This document shows, piece by piece, positions 10,300-21,337 of a stretch of DNA of 64,000 nt. Under the pieces are notes generated by a model that did not search any database, was not told the DNA's origin, and saw only the letters and a list, made by a program, of their open reading frames with translations. How positions within the stretch are numbered: position 1 is the stretch's first letter; every line of letters starts with the position of its first letter. Position numbers and translations under genes: made by a program. Origin of the DNA: Bidens hawaiensis. Taxonomy: Eukaryota > Streptophyta > Magnoliopsida > Asterales > Asteraceae. Where the stretch lies: positions 1 through 64,000 of the forward strand of contig JAIQDT010009081.1 in the NCBI GenBank assembly GCA_021521415.1, read 5' to 3'.

Positions 10300-13200
10300 T
10301 CATCAATTTATGGTGAGTATTCATTTGATTGGGTTCCTTCGTCTAGAAGGTCGGGTGGGTTATTATCGATCTGGGATTCCCAAGTCTTTCGTATGGAAAG
10401 GGTGGTCAAGAATAATAATTGGCTTCTAGTTTCGGGCACTGTGAAAGGAAAGAGTAGCTTGTTTCATTTTCTCAATGTTTATTCTCCTCAAAATCTAGTT
10501 ACTAAACGAGCTCTTTGGAGGGAAATTCGTGATTTGATCGGGGAGGGTAATGGGAGGTGGATTGTGGCAGGAGATTTTAACTCGGTTCGGTGTGCCGAGG
10601 ATAGGCGGAATTCTTTGTTTAATGTGGGTGAGGCCAATGAGTTTAACGATTTCATTGATGATTCGAATCTTCACGAGTACTCCTTGAAAGGGAGGCGTTT
10701 TACTTTTGTTGCAGGAAATAAATTAAGCCGTATTGACAGAATCTTCGTTAATTGGGATTTCTTTATGGAATGGCCGTGTGCGGAGTATATTGCTCTCGAA
10801 AGGAATAAGCCGGATCATAGTCCGTTGGTTTTGAAAATTGGTTCTTCCAAGAACTATGGTCCCAAACCGTTTAGGTTTTTCAATTCATGGCTTGGTATAG
10901 AGGATTTTGGGACGTTAGTTAAGAAGACGCTTGTTGATGGCTCGTTTCACGGTTCTCCGGACGCGAGATTGTTGTATAAATTTAAAGCTTTGCGTGATGC
11001 TATCTCTAGATGGGCGATCGATTGTAAAGCCAAAGAAAAGGAGGAAAGGGTTTTATTGGAGCAAGAGTTGCGTGATTTGGACCAAACCATGGAGGTTCGG
11101 GATTTGTTGGAAGAAGAGACATGGTTTTTAAGCGAAATTAAAAGACGGCTAGGCGAGTTGGATAATCATTATTACCGGGATTTGAAGCAAAATGCTCGGT
11201 GTAATTGGGCGATTCATGGAGACGAAAATTCTCGATTTTTTCACGGTTTTATTAATAAACGTAAAGCTTCAAATTATTTTCCGGGTTTGGAAGTGAATGG
11301 GGTGTGGGAAACAAACCCGGTTCTCATTAAAAAGGAAGTTTTGCGTTTCTTTGCTGGTAAGTTTAAAGAATCTATTACACATCGGCCTCGGTTGATTGGA
11401 TATGGGTTTTCGGTCTTGTCTTCGGTGGAGGCGGATTTTTTGATCAGTGATTTTTCCGTGCATGAGATCAAGAAGGCGGTTTTTGAATGCGGTAGTGACA
11501 AAGCTCCTGGGCCGGATGGTTTTAATTTTAGGTTCATTCGGTTTTTTTGGGAGTTGTTCGAGAAGGATTTTGCGGATATTCTTGATCATTTTCATAGTGT
11601 TAAAAGTTTTTGCTCGGGGGTTGGATCGTCTTTTATCACCTTAATTCCTAAGGTAAACAATCCGTCATCTTTGGGGGATTTTAGACCGATAAGTCTCATT
11701 GGTTGTATTTTAAAGACTGTGTCGAAGGTGTTAGTGAATCGACTCAAAACGGTTATGAATAAGATTGTCTCAGAGCATCAGTCGGCTTTCTTATCCGGGA
11801 GATATATTCTTGATGGCCCTTTGGTGGCTAATGAGGTCATTGCTTGGGCTAAGAAGAGGGAGAGAAGAATTTTTTTGTTCAAGATTGACTTCGATAAAGC
11901 CTATGATAATGTGAATTGGGAGTTCTTGTTGTCGGTTCTTTCTCAGATGGGTTTTCCTTCGGTCTGGTGTGATTGGATTAGTGGTATTTTGTTGGCGACC
12001 AGATCATCTGTTCTTGTTAATGGATCTCCTACATTCGAATTTGGGTGTCATAAAGGCATTCGTCAAGGTGACCCGCTATCGCCTTTTCTTTTTATTATTC
12101 TGATGGAGGCTTTTTCAGGTATGTTGAAACAAGCCTGTGATATAGGTGCGTTTCATGGTATTACTCTTCCTAATGAAGGTCCTACTTTATCTCATCTTTT
12201 TTATGCGGATGATGCTATGATTATGGGAGAATGGTCTTCTTTTAATTTTGATAACTTGAAGCGTATTCTTCGCATATTTTACTTGTGTTCGGGGCTAAAG
12301 ATTAATCTCCATAAATCAGTGTTATTTGGAGTAGGTGTAGAAGATGGTGAGATCGATATCCAAGCTGGGTTCATGGGTTGTAAGCCGGGTAGAATCCCGT
12401 TTTCTTATCTAGGGATTATGGTTTGGTTGGCGCTAACATGAATAGGGTGGTTAATTGGGAACCGGTTGTGTCCAAGTTCAAGAAGAGGCTTTCTAAATGG
12501 AAAGTTAATTCGTTATCTATTGCCGGTCGGTTAACCCTTATTAAATCGGTGCTGGATAGTCTTCCCACTTATTATTTTTCGCTATTTAAGGCACCCAAGA
12601 AGGTTACCAATGATTTAGAAGCTTTGATGAGAAGGTTCTTATGGGGTGGTTCGGATGAAGTGAGGAAGATGTCATGGGTGGCTTGGGAGGTAGTCACCAA
12701 ACCTATAAAAGAAGGGGGTTTAGGTATCGCTCGTTTAGAGGTTAATAATCAAGCGCTGATTACTAAATGGCTTGGGAGATTTCTAAACGATCATCACGCG
12801 ATGTGGAGAAGAGTAGTGTTGTCTATTCACGGGTCCTCGCGCTGTTGGGGGCTTGCTCCGGTTAATAATGGGGTTCCCAGGGTTTGGAAGAATTGTGTTA
12901 TGTTTTGGAACAAATTTAAGGTTGATGGTGTGGGTTTTAATAGAGTGATCCGGGCCACAGTTGGGAATGGTCGCCAAGTTCGGGTTTGGATGGATTTGTG
13001 GTTGGGTTCAGCGCCGATTATGGACAAGTATCCGTCCTTATATGCGGTAGAAAAACATAAAAATGTCTTGTTAGCAGATCGGTTGGTGGTCACTGGATCC
13101 TCTCGTCGCATTGTGTGGGATTGGCTTAGAGTTCCTTGCTCCCAACAGGAGGTGATCGAGAAGCAAGATTTGGAAGATCTCCTTCAAGGGGTGGTGATGG

Positions 13201-13826
13201 TTGACCGTGAAGATTCATGGTCTTGGGCGGTTGGTAGATTAAAAGATTCATGCAAAGAGTTCGAGGTTTCGTCGATTAAAAGATGGATGGTGCGGTCCGT
13301 TGTGGATGCTGGGAGTTTCGGTTTTCAATGGAGCGATTGGGTCCCGAAAAAATGTAATATTTTTATGTGGAGGGCCGTTCTGGATTGTCTTCCAACCAAG
13401 GAGGCTTTAGCTAGAAGTCATTTGCATTGTGATGATCATAGTTGCGCTTTATGTGAGAGTAATGAGTAATGAGGAATCGCTCGAGCACTTGTTAACCGGG
13501 TGTTTCATTTCTATGGCCGTTTGGAATGCGATTGGTTCATGGTGCAACATCCCTACATCTTTTGTTTTCTATGTTAATGATTTGGTGGAAGTGCATAAGG
13601 TTAGTGGTGCGACGGAGAACAAGAGATTGATTATTCATGGCATTGTCATCATTACTTGTTGGAGGATTTGGCGGGCTAGGAATGAAAAGATTTTTTCGGG
13701 CAAGAACACTAAGGTGGTAGAAATGGTTGCGGATATAAAATCTTTGGGTTTTCTTTGGTACAATAATAGATCTAAGATAGGGGTAGTGGATTGGAAAAGA
13801 TGGTGTTTATTTGATGTAACGTGATT
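10300..13826 (+). pseudogene. LINE ORF2 fragment: endonuclease / reverse transcriptase / zf-RVT
   Basis: The C-terminal half of the apurinic-type endonuclease is present (GDFNSV, SRIDRIFV, DHSPLVL). It is followed by RT motifs LIPKV...DFRPISLIG, HQSAFLSGR, FKIDFDKAYD, GIRQGDPLSPFLF and the catalytic FYADDAMI, then a C-terminal zinc-binding RT-associated domain (CNIFMWRAVLDCLPT, CALC, HLLTGC). Two frameshifts are visible, each a short perfect tandem duplication: TGGTT doubled at about 12420-12429 (5 bp) and TAATGAG doubled at about 13460-13474 (7 bp). Otherwise the frame is long and open, suggesting a fairly recent but dead copy. The protein lacks its N-terminal endonuclease part and there is no ORF1. 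Confidence 0.92.
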
Positions 13827-13924
13827 GATGTTTTTGGTTTTGGCTTTCGGCGTCTATCTCCGTCTTGGTGATAAGTCGTTGGTTGTGTTTGTTTTTAATG
13901 AAAGTCATTTTTCAAAAAAAAAAA
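10300..13924 (+). mobile_element. 5'-truncated L1-type LINE with poly(A) tail
   Basis: Non-LTR retrotransposon copy starting inside the endonuclease domain (about 10300), with a 3' A-run at 13914-13924. It lies within one arm of an inverted repeat. A convincing target-site duplication was not seen. The coding part is described separately. Confidence 0.9.
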
Positions 13925-14469
13925 TATATTCAAGAATCTAAACCAACACTTTATCAAGTAACCAATTAATACCTATCGAAATTAACCACTCTTAAACACA
14001 TATTAATTATAATAATAACTATTGATGCATACTCTGAATCACAAGTTTTCAAACACACCTCTATATAGTCCAAATTTCACACATCGTTTGTTTCACTCAA
14101 GGTTGCTTGCCATTTAAATTTTGATTAATATTTTATTAAATATAAAAAATAATTTTTACTATATCAATAAAAAGTTTTTATTAAGCAATAATAAATTAGA
14201 AATCCTAAAGAAATATATCTCCTTAAAGTTTTTAACAAACTGCATTTGCTTTAAGTTCTAACATGTTAGGCACTTTTTCATAAAGCACCACTGAAATAAA
14301 TCAAATCCTCCATAATCTTAGCTTAACAACAAAATGCATTATATACTCTCAAATTTCACTTACCATTTGACAAACATGTAAAAGAGTACCGTTAACATTG
14401 TTTCTTTTTGAAGTGTAACATCGACAACATTTAGTTTTCAAAGTTATGTACATAACGTTGAAGGTTGGT

Positions 14470-14472
14470 GTT

Positions 14473-14505
<33 letters not shown>

Positions 14506-14506
14506 A
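14470..14506. repeat. (GT)n(GA)n compound microsatellite
   Basis: Uninterrupted GT repeats followed by GA repeats. Confidence 0.95.
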
Positions 14507-14880
14507 TTATATAGGGGTGTTTTTGAAAATGAACTTGTGATTGAGGGCATGCATCAATAGTTATTATTATAATTAATATGTGTTTATGAGTGGTTAATTT
14601 GAATATGTGTTAATGTTAATTGGTCACTTAATAAAGTGTCGGTTTCATTTCTTGAGTATATAGGAATATAAGAGTTATAATTATAATTAATATGTATTTA
14701 AGAGTGGTTAATAGTTCCACAAAGAGAACTTTTCATGGAGCCATGTAGTAGCACCTTTACTTGCAATTAATGTTGAGGAGTCCATGAAGATTAGAAAGAA
14801 TATACATTTGATATTTTTTTGGGTGCAACAATGAGGCTACAATATGTGAAGTACATGATACGAGTTTAAATGAAATATAT

Positions 14881-15690
14881 TGGTCCTACAAAATAGATTA
14901 TAAAACCCCATAATTGAAGAAACATCAATAATTATTATATATTTAAACCATGACATTTATTAATATAACCTCTACGAACGGTATTGTTTTAAAAGCAACG
15001 TTATGTCTGCATATCGTGCCAGATACAGTGAGTGTGTTCGCTGGTAGAAACACTCTTTTTCCTTAGTGTTCCCCGATGGCTCTCAGCGTCAATCACGTTA
15101 CGCTTAACCCTTTTGCATACTGTTTTATTTGTAATTGTAATTAAATCAAAACGTTAAACATTACTTACAACTCCAATTTGCCATTCAAGGGCTACTATGT
15201 ATTTAATTAAGAACGATTGGAAAAAAAGTAGTTAAGGAGGTTAGGGTGAACATTGTGAAGTATATTAGTCAAATGTTGTGAGGTGTATATTAGTAACACA
15301 TTCTTCAATGTTTATAGCACAGTCAATTAATAAATGCCATAACAAATTTTAAAGAAAAACCCAAGCTTGCTTTGAATACAGAAAATTGCAAATCTGTATA
15401 CAAGCACATAGAACGACACATGTGAAAATGATTTTTAATGCACGCTTAATCATGAAGCAAATGTTTATTAAAAAGTAAAACTATGTTAATACAGTAAAGA
15501 AGAATTTAAATAATGACATCTTGTTGACATAAAGAACGTAACCGGATTAAATTAAATGTTATTGTAATGACCAAATAAAGGTCGACCTACATGGAAAGCA
15601 CGAGGGCACCCATCACAAAGCATGAATGAAATATTAAAAATATGGTGCTCCAAAAGAGTGTCTCTATCTTTCTCATCTAATTCTTGGGAG
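14881..15690. other. AT-rich intergenic DNA
   Basis: No coding region, repeat boundary or RNA gene could be supported here. Confidence 0.5.
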
Positions 15691-15699
15691 TGTTTGCCT

Positions 15700-16547
15700 A
15701 CTACAAAAGGCTAGGGAGATTAACCATCTCGAATCGGTTACTATCAGAGAACCATTGTCTCAATCATAAGCACACCGAGTTCATAACTGTAGCAGAAGTA
15801 GGCACCCGGCTGATAATAAGAGTGGTGATGCGGTGGTCTTCATTTAATGTGAGCAGGTTGCCCGTGATGAGAATTTTCATTAACAAATCGGGGAAACTAT
15901 ATCTTTTGACCTACTGGATCATGATAACATACGTAGTTTCCTTATCCAAATGCAGATATCTTCTTTTCAAGGTATCAATGACCAACTTTGTTATTCATAA
16001 ATTATTTTATAACTTTGTTATTTATAAATTATTTTATTTTTCATTTCCATAGATTTTATTTTATCAAGCTCCATATGTTACTTTTCCAGCAGAAAGTAGC
16101 CAAAGAATTGGGTATACCAGTACAACATCAACGTTTATGGCTTTGGGCAAAACGCCAAAATCATACTTACCGACTAAATCGTCCATTGACTATTTTAGAA
16201 GAAGCTCAATCTGTATGTACCTTTAATATTTTTAATTGGTTGGCGATCCTTAATATTGTTTAATCTGTTTTTTTTATTTTAATTTATGTTTAGGTTGGAC
16301 ATTTGGGAGAGGTATCAAATAAGGATAACAATGCTGAGGTTAAGTTGTTTTTGGAGGTAGAAGGACAGGTATCATTTATTGATATGGATTCATATGTAAA
16401 TTATACACCTTCACCTCTTTATTATATGGTAATATTAATAACAATATTTTATTAATTTCACTGATTATTTTATTGATGTAGGATTCACAACCAGTTTCCC
16501 CACCTGCGAAAACTAAGGAGGAGATCCTAGTTTTCTTTAAACTTTAA
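15700..16547 (+). pseudogene. UBP12/UBP13-type ubiquitin-specific protease fragment, introns retained
   Basis: Pieces match the C-terminal part of the plant USP7-like deubiquitinases UBP12/13. A first block near 15840-15971 reads VARDENFH-stop-QIGETISFDL then LLDHDNIRSF. Then come exon 16090-16212 (KVAKELGIPVQHQRLWLWAK, QNHTYRLNRPLT, EEAQSV), exon 16294-16368 (GHLGEVSNK, AEVKLFLEVE) and exon 16482-16547 (SPPAKTKEEILVFFKL then stop). Introns 15972-16089, 16213-16293 and 16369-16481 keep GT-AG ends, so this is a DNA-level duplicate and not a processed copy. An in-frame TAA in the first block, the missing catalytic USP core and the early stop after FFKL show it is non-functional. The exact 5' limit is unclear; weak similarity starts near 15700. 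Confidence 0.85.
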
Positions 16548-18264
16548 AAACGAAGCTTCGGTAACTCTCTCTCTCTCTCGTGTACACACACATATATATA
16601 TGACACTTATATATGTAAAACTATTTGATTTCTAATATTTGTTACATTACTCAGTTTCACATAAAATATTATTATCACTTTCATCAACCATATACATCAA
16701 ATACAAGTTTGATTTAAAGTAGCATAAACATTAAACATTCTAATTTCTACACATCATTCCCTGAAATGAGAACCAACAACGATTAGTCCACTCTTCTAAA
16801 TCCAAAGTCGGGCCTTGCTTTACGTTAGTTGTCGTTGTCGTTGTCGTTGTCGTTTTGAATAATGTATAGAGAGCATAATAAGTAGAGAAAAGAGAGTTTG
16901 TTCTTCATTGGTATGTATGCATGTATACACAAGAAGCCACTATATATAGGCTAACAAAGTTAATAGACACATAATGACACATGAGAGTTAAGAATGTAAA
17001 TAGTCACCATAATAATAATAATAACATATTTAAACCATAACCTTTTGTTTTCTAAAGGATTGAAAAGTAATGTCACAAAACGTGAAGCTTCATGATGTTG
17101 TACCAAAAGCTTTAACAATTGATGTATACGTTGACAAATTATTTTTCTTGCCCTATTATGAAATGTCGAGTTTACCCTTGCAATGCAATTATGAAATTAC
17201 TTTTGTGCCCATCATTCTTTTATATATAATATATAGATATAGATAATTTATTTTCACCGTATAACTTTTGATATAAAACTACATGTACGTAGTTAGCGTG
17301 TTAAATAAAACTGACTTTTCTTATTTTTATCTATGTTATGAAAAAAATATTTGAATAAAATGAGTTAAAAGAAAATGTAAATATATGACAGGAAGTGATC
17401 CAGGTGACGTAAGTAAATATTCTCTCCTTCCAAACAAATTACATCTTTTAACACGTTCTTTAAGCTACTCAAAAGTTACACGTTTAATATTGACATCCAT
17501 GGGATAAAATCTTATCCAGCTTTTTGATACACCGATAGGTCAAAACTCTTTAATATCCAAAAAAATTAGTAGTAGGATATCAATATAGTTATGGGTAAAA
17601 TATAGAATCACACTTTTATTTTTTTGACTACTTTTACTTATCAAATCTATGGTGAACACTTGTTAATTGTAACATGAATAATATAATCAAGTATACCTAT
17701 TGTATCTAGTAATGCGTATGACACATGCAAGACTAACATTAACAAGATTATCACGAGCATTTAACAGACTAACTTTTTGTTTAATCAAAAACCTTGTCAT
17801 TATGACATGGCTATGAATCACAAAGAGAGAAACAAAAAATGTAGTTCGAATGATACGAATATACCTGCAAAAACAATGCACAATTAGCTCCACTATAATG
17901 TGAGAAGAATTTTTCGCGTGAACAAACTATGCTGTAAAAATTTGTGTTTAAGAAAACGACAATGAGAATGTACATTGTTAAGAAGGAAAGAATAACGGTC
18001 GTTCTCTTATGATAGTGATGGGTATTTATGCTTAGACTTCTATGTGGCATATGTGACATACTCTCTTTTGAAGTCTATTATTGGCCCAGAGCCTTGGCCA
18101 TGGTAATGCACGATGCATCATTTGTCTTGGCTTAACTGGTAACCTGGAGCAAAGTCTAGTTATTAAATTATGTTTTGATACGTATAAGTTATTGCACGCA
18201 ACTTGAGCTACACAGATAAGTAAATCATTCACAGATCTAACACATTCTCCAACATAACATTTTA
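16548..18264. other. Intergenic DNA with simple repeats
   Basis: Contains a CT run (16566-16580), a (GTCGTT)n run near 16828-16855 and AT-rich sequence. Short frames on both strands lack recognisable features. The last three bases (18265-18267, TCA) are the left target duplication of the next element. Confidence 0.5.
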
Positions 18265-18267
18265 TCA

Positions 18268-20204
18268 GGGGGAGGGGTGGTGGATGTGGTGGCATCACTC
18301 ATCACACACCCTACCTAATTATATGGTGCCAAATCACCAACCCAAAATCCATCACATGTGATGGTTTTTTACTAAGAGTGGTGGTGTGGTGTGATGGTTT
18401 TTTTTAATAAATACTAAATTAAATAAAAAGAAAACAATATTACATTAACTAAAAAAACAAGATTACATTAAATAAAGACAACTAAATTAAAAAAAAAACC
18501 TACGGCCCTTCCCAACCCCACTTGTCGCATATCTCGCGTTTGCGTTGAAGTATGAGCGATTTAAAGGGTTCCTTAAGATGTTCGTGCGGTTGTAGGAGGA
18601 AAGTTAGATCGGCGTTTTTTTGTTTTTCATTCAAATGGTTGATATACGTCTCCTCATGTTTCATTTTCAAAATATGAGCCTCTTTCCTTCGCTCCTTCGT
18701 CTCGGCCATTTCCGCCATCTTAGCCGACTTGTATTCGGCGAAGTTTTCGGCCACCGTTTCTTTCCAAGTCTTGAAGGTTCCCCACTTTTCTTGCGATTCG
18801 GCCGTGTGGGTGTGGGTATGTCTTCGTCGGGATTATCTTCGGGTTCCTCGTTCAAATTCATGTTTTGCATGTTGCATGATAAGCCGCCGGTAGACGTTGT
18901 GTAGTCCCCGGACTCGGAAGTTTTTGATCTTTTTGAAGAAGATCCTTTCTTCCTTGGAGCCGTTGGTCAGTTCAAATCGACCAACAAAATCGGTTCCCAC
19001 TTCGCGTGAGGCCTCGCAATCTCCCACGCTTCCAAGTGGGGAAAATCCCTACATTTGTAAGCTTGGACATATTCGGCCAAAGCGTTCTTTATGATAGTCG
19101 CCTCGCTCGCTCCGCTTTGTGGAGTTCGGGACTACAAAACATTTAGAAAAAATATATATATCAAATTATAAAAATAAAGTAATAGATTATAAAATAAATA
19201 AACTAAAATAGTTACCTCTTGGACGTAACAAGCATTAAATTTTGACATTTTTTATTCAAATCTCCCCACTTGCCAATCATTTGATCCTTGTTTCGTTCGG
19301 TTGCGCTGGGAAGTTTCGAGAAATGTTCTTTAACACGTTTCCAAAACGCTTCTTTTCTTTGTTGGTTTGAGTGTTTTTTTGATTCGGAACAATGTAAATA
19401 AGCCTTGGTCAAGGCGGCCTCCTCATCGGCCAACCAACGCCGATTACCTCTTTGATGCGGCTCCTCATCCGCGGAATTATTTTCATCCAAAGTTTGCACT
19501 TCGTGACGAAAAGCACTTGCAAATTGATGTATAACCTCGTTATCGTCTAGAGGATCGACGGACATTTGAGACGGTTGAGATCCAAACACTTGAGACGGTT
19601 GAGATCCAAAAGTTTGAAAAACATTATTTGGGTAATTTTTGGTAGAAAAAGGGGGATTAAAAGGTCGGTTTTGATACGATTGGTTTTGGGACGGTTGATA
19701 ATAATATTGTTGTTGGGAAGGTTGTTGTTGGTTTTGGGACGAATGAAAAGGTTGGGGATAATAAGGTTGTTGTTCGGAAGGTTGGTTTGTGTCGGTTTCG
19801 TCTTGTAAGCGAAATCTCGTCGTTTCACCTAGATTTTGTCGAACCTTTGGCCGGGTTTGGGTTTTCTTTGAACCCGACACACGTTTCTTAGAACCCTCCA
19901 TTTGATATGTTAAAAATGGTGTGTGTAATAAAAGATTTTGAGTTGGATTTGAGTTGGATTTGTGTATGTTTTGAAGATATATTTATATAGGTTAAATAAT
20001 GTTTTTTTTTTAATTTTCCAAGCATCTCCAACGGCTACATTCCACCCCCCCCCCTAACGGTTCTTTTCTTGGAAATGGAACCCTCATCCCGCGTGACAAC
20101 CATCACGCAACTATGGCATTTTCCGCGTGACAAGGGGGCGGCGGCGGTGTGCTAAGGGCCACCACGCGTGATGGCTTCCCCACCACGTGGTGCCCCGTCC
20201 CCCC
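18268..20204 (-). mobile_element. PIF/Harbinger-type DNA element lacking transposase
   Basis: Ends are G-rich imperfect terminal inverted repeats: left GGGGGAGGGGTGGTGG; right, in reverse, GGGGGGACGGGGCACC then ACGTGGTGG. Both are flanked by the trinucleotide TCA (18265-18267, 20205-20207). A 3-bp duplication fits PIF/Harbinger, although TTA/TAA is the usual sequence. The only coding content is a decayed Myb/SANT-like ORF1 on minus. No DDE transposase frame is present, so the copy would need help in trans. Confidence 0.65.
18500..19901 (-). pseudogene. PIF/Harbinger ORF1-like Myb/SANT DNA-binding protein, decayed
   Basis: Exon 1 (19901-19216) opens with a basic N-terminus, then a Gln/Asn/Pro/Tyr-rich segment, then a Myb/SANT-like trihelix domain (RRWLADEEAALTKAYLHCSE, FWKRVKEHFSKLP, MIGKWGDLNKKC). 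An intron is inferred at 19215-19132. Exon 2 encodes sequence of the NAM-associated type common to these ORF1 proteins (ATIIKNALAEY, FPHLEAWEIA, NLNEEPEDNPDEDIP) and a C-terminal charged helix (KWGTFKTWKETVAENFAEYK). At least two or three frameshifts are needed: near 19247 in an A-run, near 18965, and near 18800. Such proteins are often database-labelled glutathione S-transferase T3-like, which is misleading because no GST domain is present. ORF1 normally assists transposase in binding terminal DNA. Confidence 0.8.
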
Positions 20205-20374
20205 TCAGGCATGTGACTTTACGTTTTGACACCAATGGATATCGATGAAAGTGAATTTTTTTATTTGGAGTACAATATTAGATAAAATCTCACAAATGTG
20301 ATAAATACCATTATGCTTTATGTGAACTTTTTCTAGAAACTTAAATTCTAGCGTTGCAAGGATGGTTTAATTAG

Positions 20375-20990
20375 TAATTTGTTTACGAGCTTTCACCAAT
20401 GCTCGTGGCTCGTCGCTCGTTTGTCGTTCGCTTGAAAATTGCTCAGTTTCGGCTCGGTTTGGAAGTGAGCCATTCGGCTCGGTTCGGTTTAAAAACAAAT
20501 CAAGCACGAGCAAAGCCTCGCTCAGTTTGGTTCAGTTCGTTTTGCTTGAATTACTTTTTATTTATTAGTTTTATATATAAGCTTTATGAATATATATAAA
20601 AGTATACTATTTTTTTAAAGTTTTTAAAATTTCAATCTTTTGTGTTGAATTCAAAGTTCAAATTTAAACCATAGCCGCTCGTTTTATATATGTTTTGTTG
20701 TTAACTTTGAGTTTTATACATTTTAAAGGTGGAGCTTTAGACAATTTAAAGTTGAAAATCTTGAATTAATGATATTTTGAAGTTTTAGAAATTTAAAATT
20801 GGAAATTTTGTACGAAATCAAGCAAAACCAAGCCGAACCAAGCCGCTCGGTTTCAAACCGAACCAAGTTCAAGCATAAAGATATCGCTCATTTGTTTAAA
20901 TTCAATCCGCTCGGTTCGGCTCGCTTTCAAACCAAATCAAGTATAAGCATGTCCGCGTTCGGTTCGGTTCGTGAACAGCCCTTACTTCCA
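20375..20990. repeat. Probable MITE rich in CTCGGTTCGGTT motifs
   Basis: Both ends are dense in GGCTCGGTTCGG / CCGAACCAAGC motifs in opposite orientation (20400-20540 and 20810-20975) around an AT-rich centre. The right end, GTTCGTGAACAGCCCTTA, resembles hAT-type MITE ends seen elsewhere in the window. No clean target duplication was found. Confidence 0.4.
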
Positions 20991-21337
20991 ATCAATCAAT
21001 TGTTGTTAAATGAGAAGAAAGATGAAGTTCAAACAATTTTTTACGGTAATATGTTGGATGATATGGAAATGGAGAAATTATAAAAAGAACTTCATAAATA
21101 AACAAAAGAAGTAAAAAGATCTACTTTAGATCGGAAGAGTTGGTGTATATTTAAGTAATTAACATTATGTTTTAAGTTTTAACAGAAACATATAAACAAA
21201 ACCAAAAACACTTATTATTACATTTTGGTGGTGTTAACTCTCCACATAATCATCACCAGTCAAAACATATAATACAAGCAGAAGATCTGGAGGAAGAAGA
21301 AGAGAGAATCGCATGTCTAATCCGAAGATGTCCAAAC

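Larger units (their letters stand above)
10108..14880. repeat. Inverted-repeat (foldback-like) element with LINE insertion in its left arm
   Basis: Left arm module X (10108-10295, containing GTACTTCACATATT and ATGTATATTCTTTCTAAT) continues after the LINE into module A (13925-14060). The inverted right arm carries A (14530-14640) and X (about 14690-14870) as reverse complements. The right arm is uninterrupted where the left arm holds the LINE, so it acts as an internal empty-site control. The centre (14290-14520) includes a (GT)n(GA)n microsatellite at 14470-14506. No transposase or clear terminal repeats were found. Confidence 0.55.
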
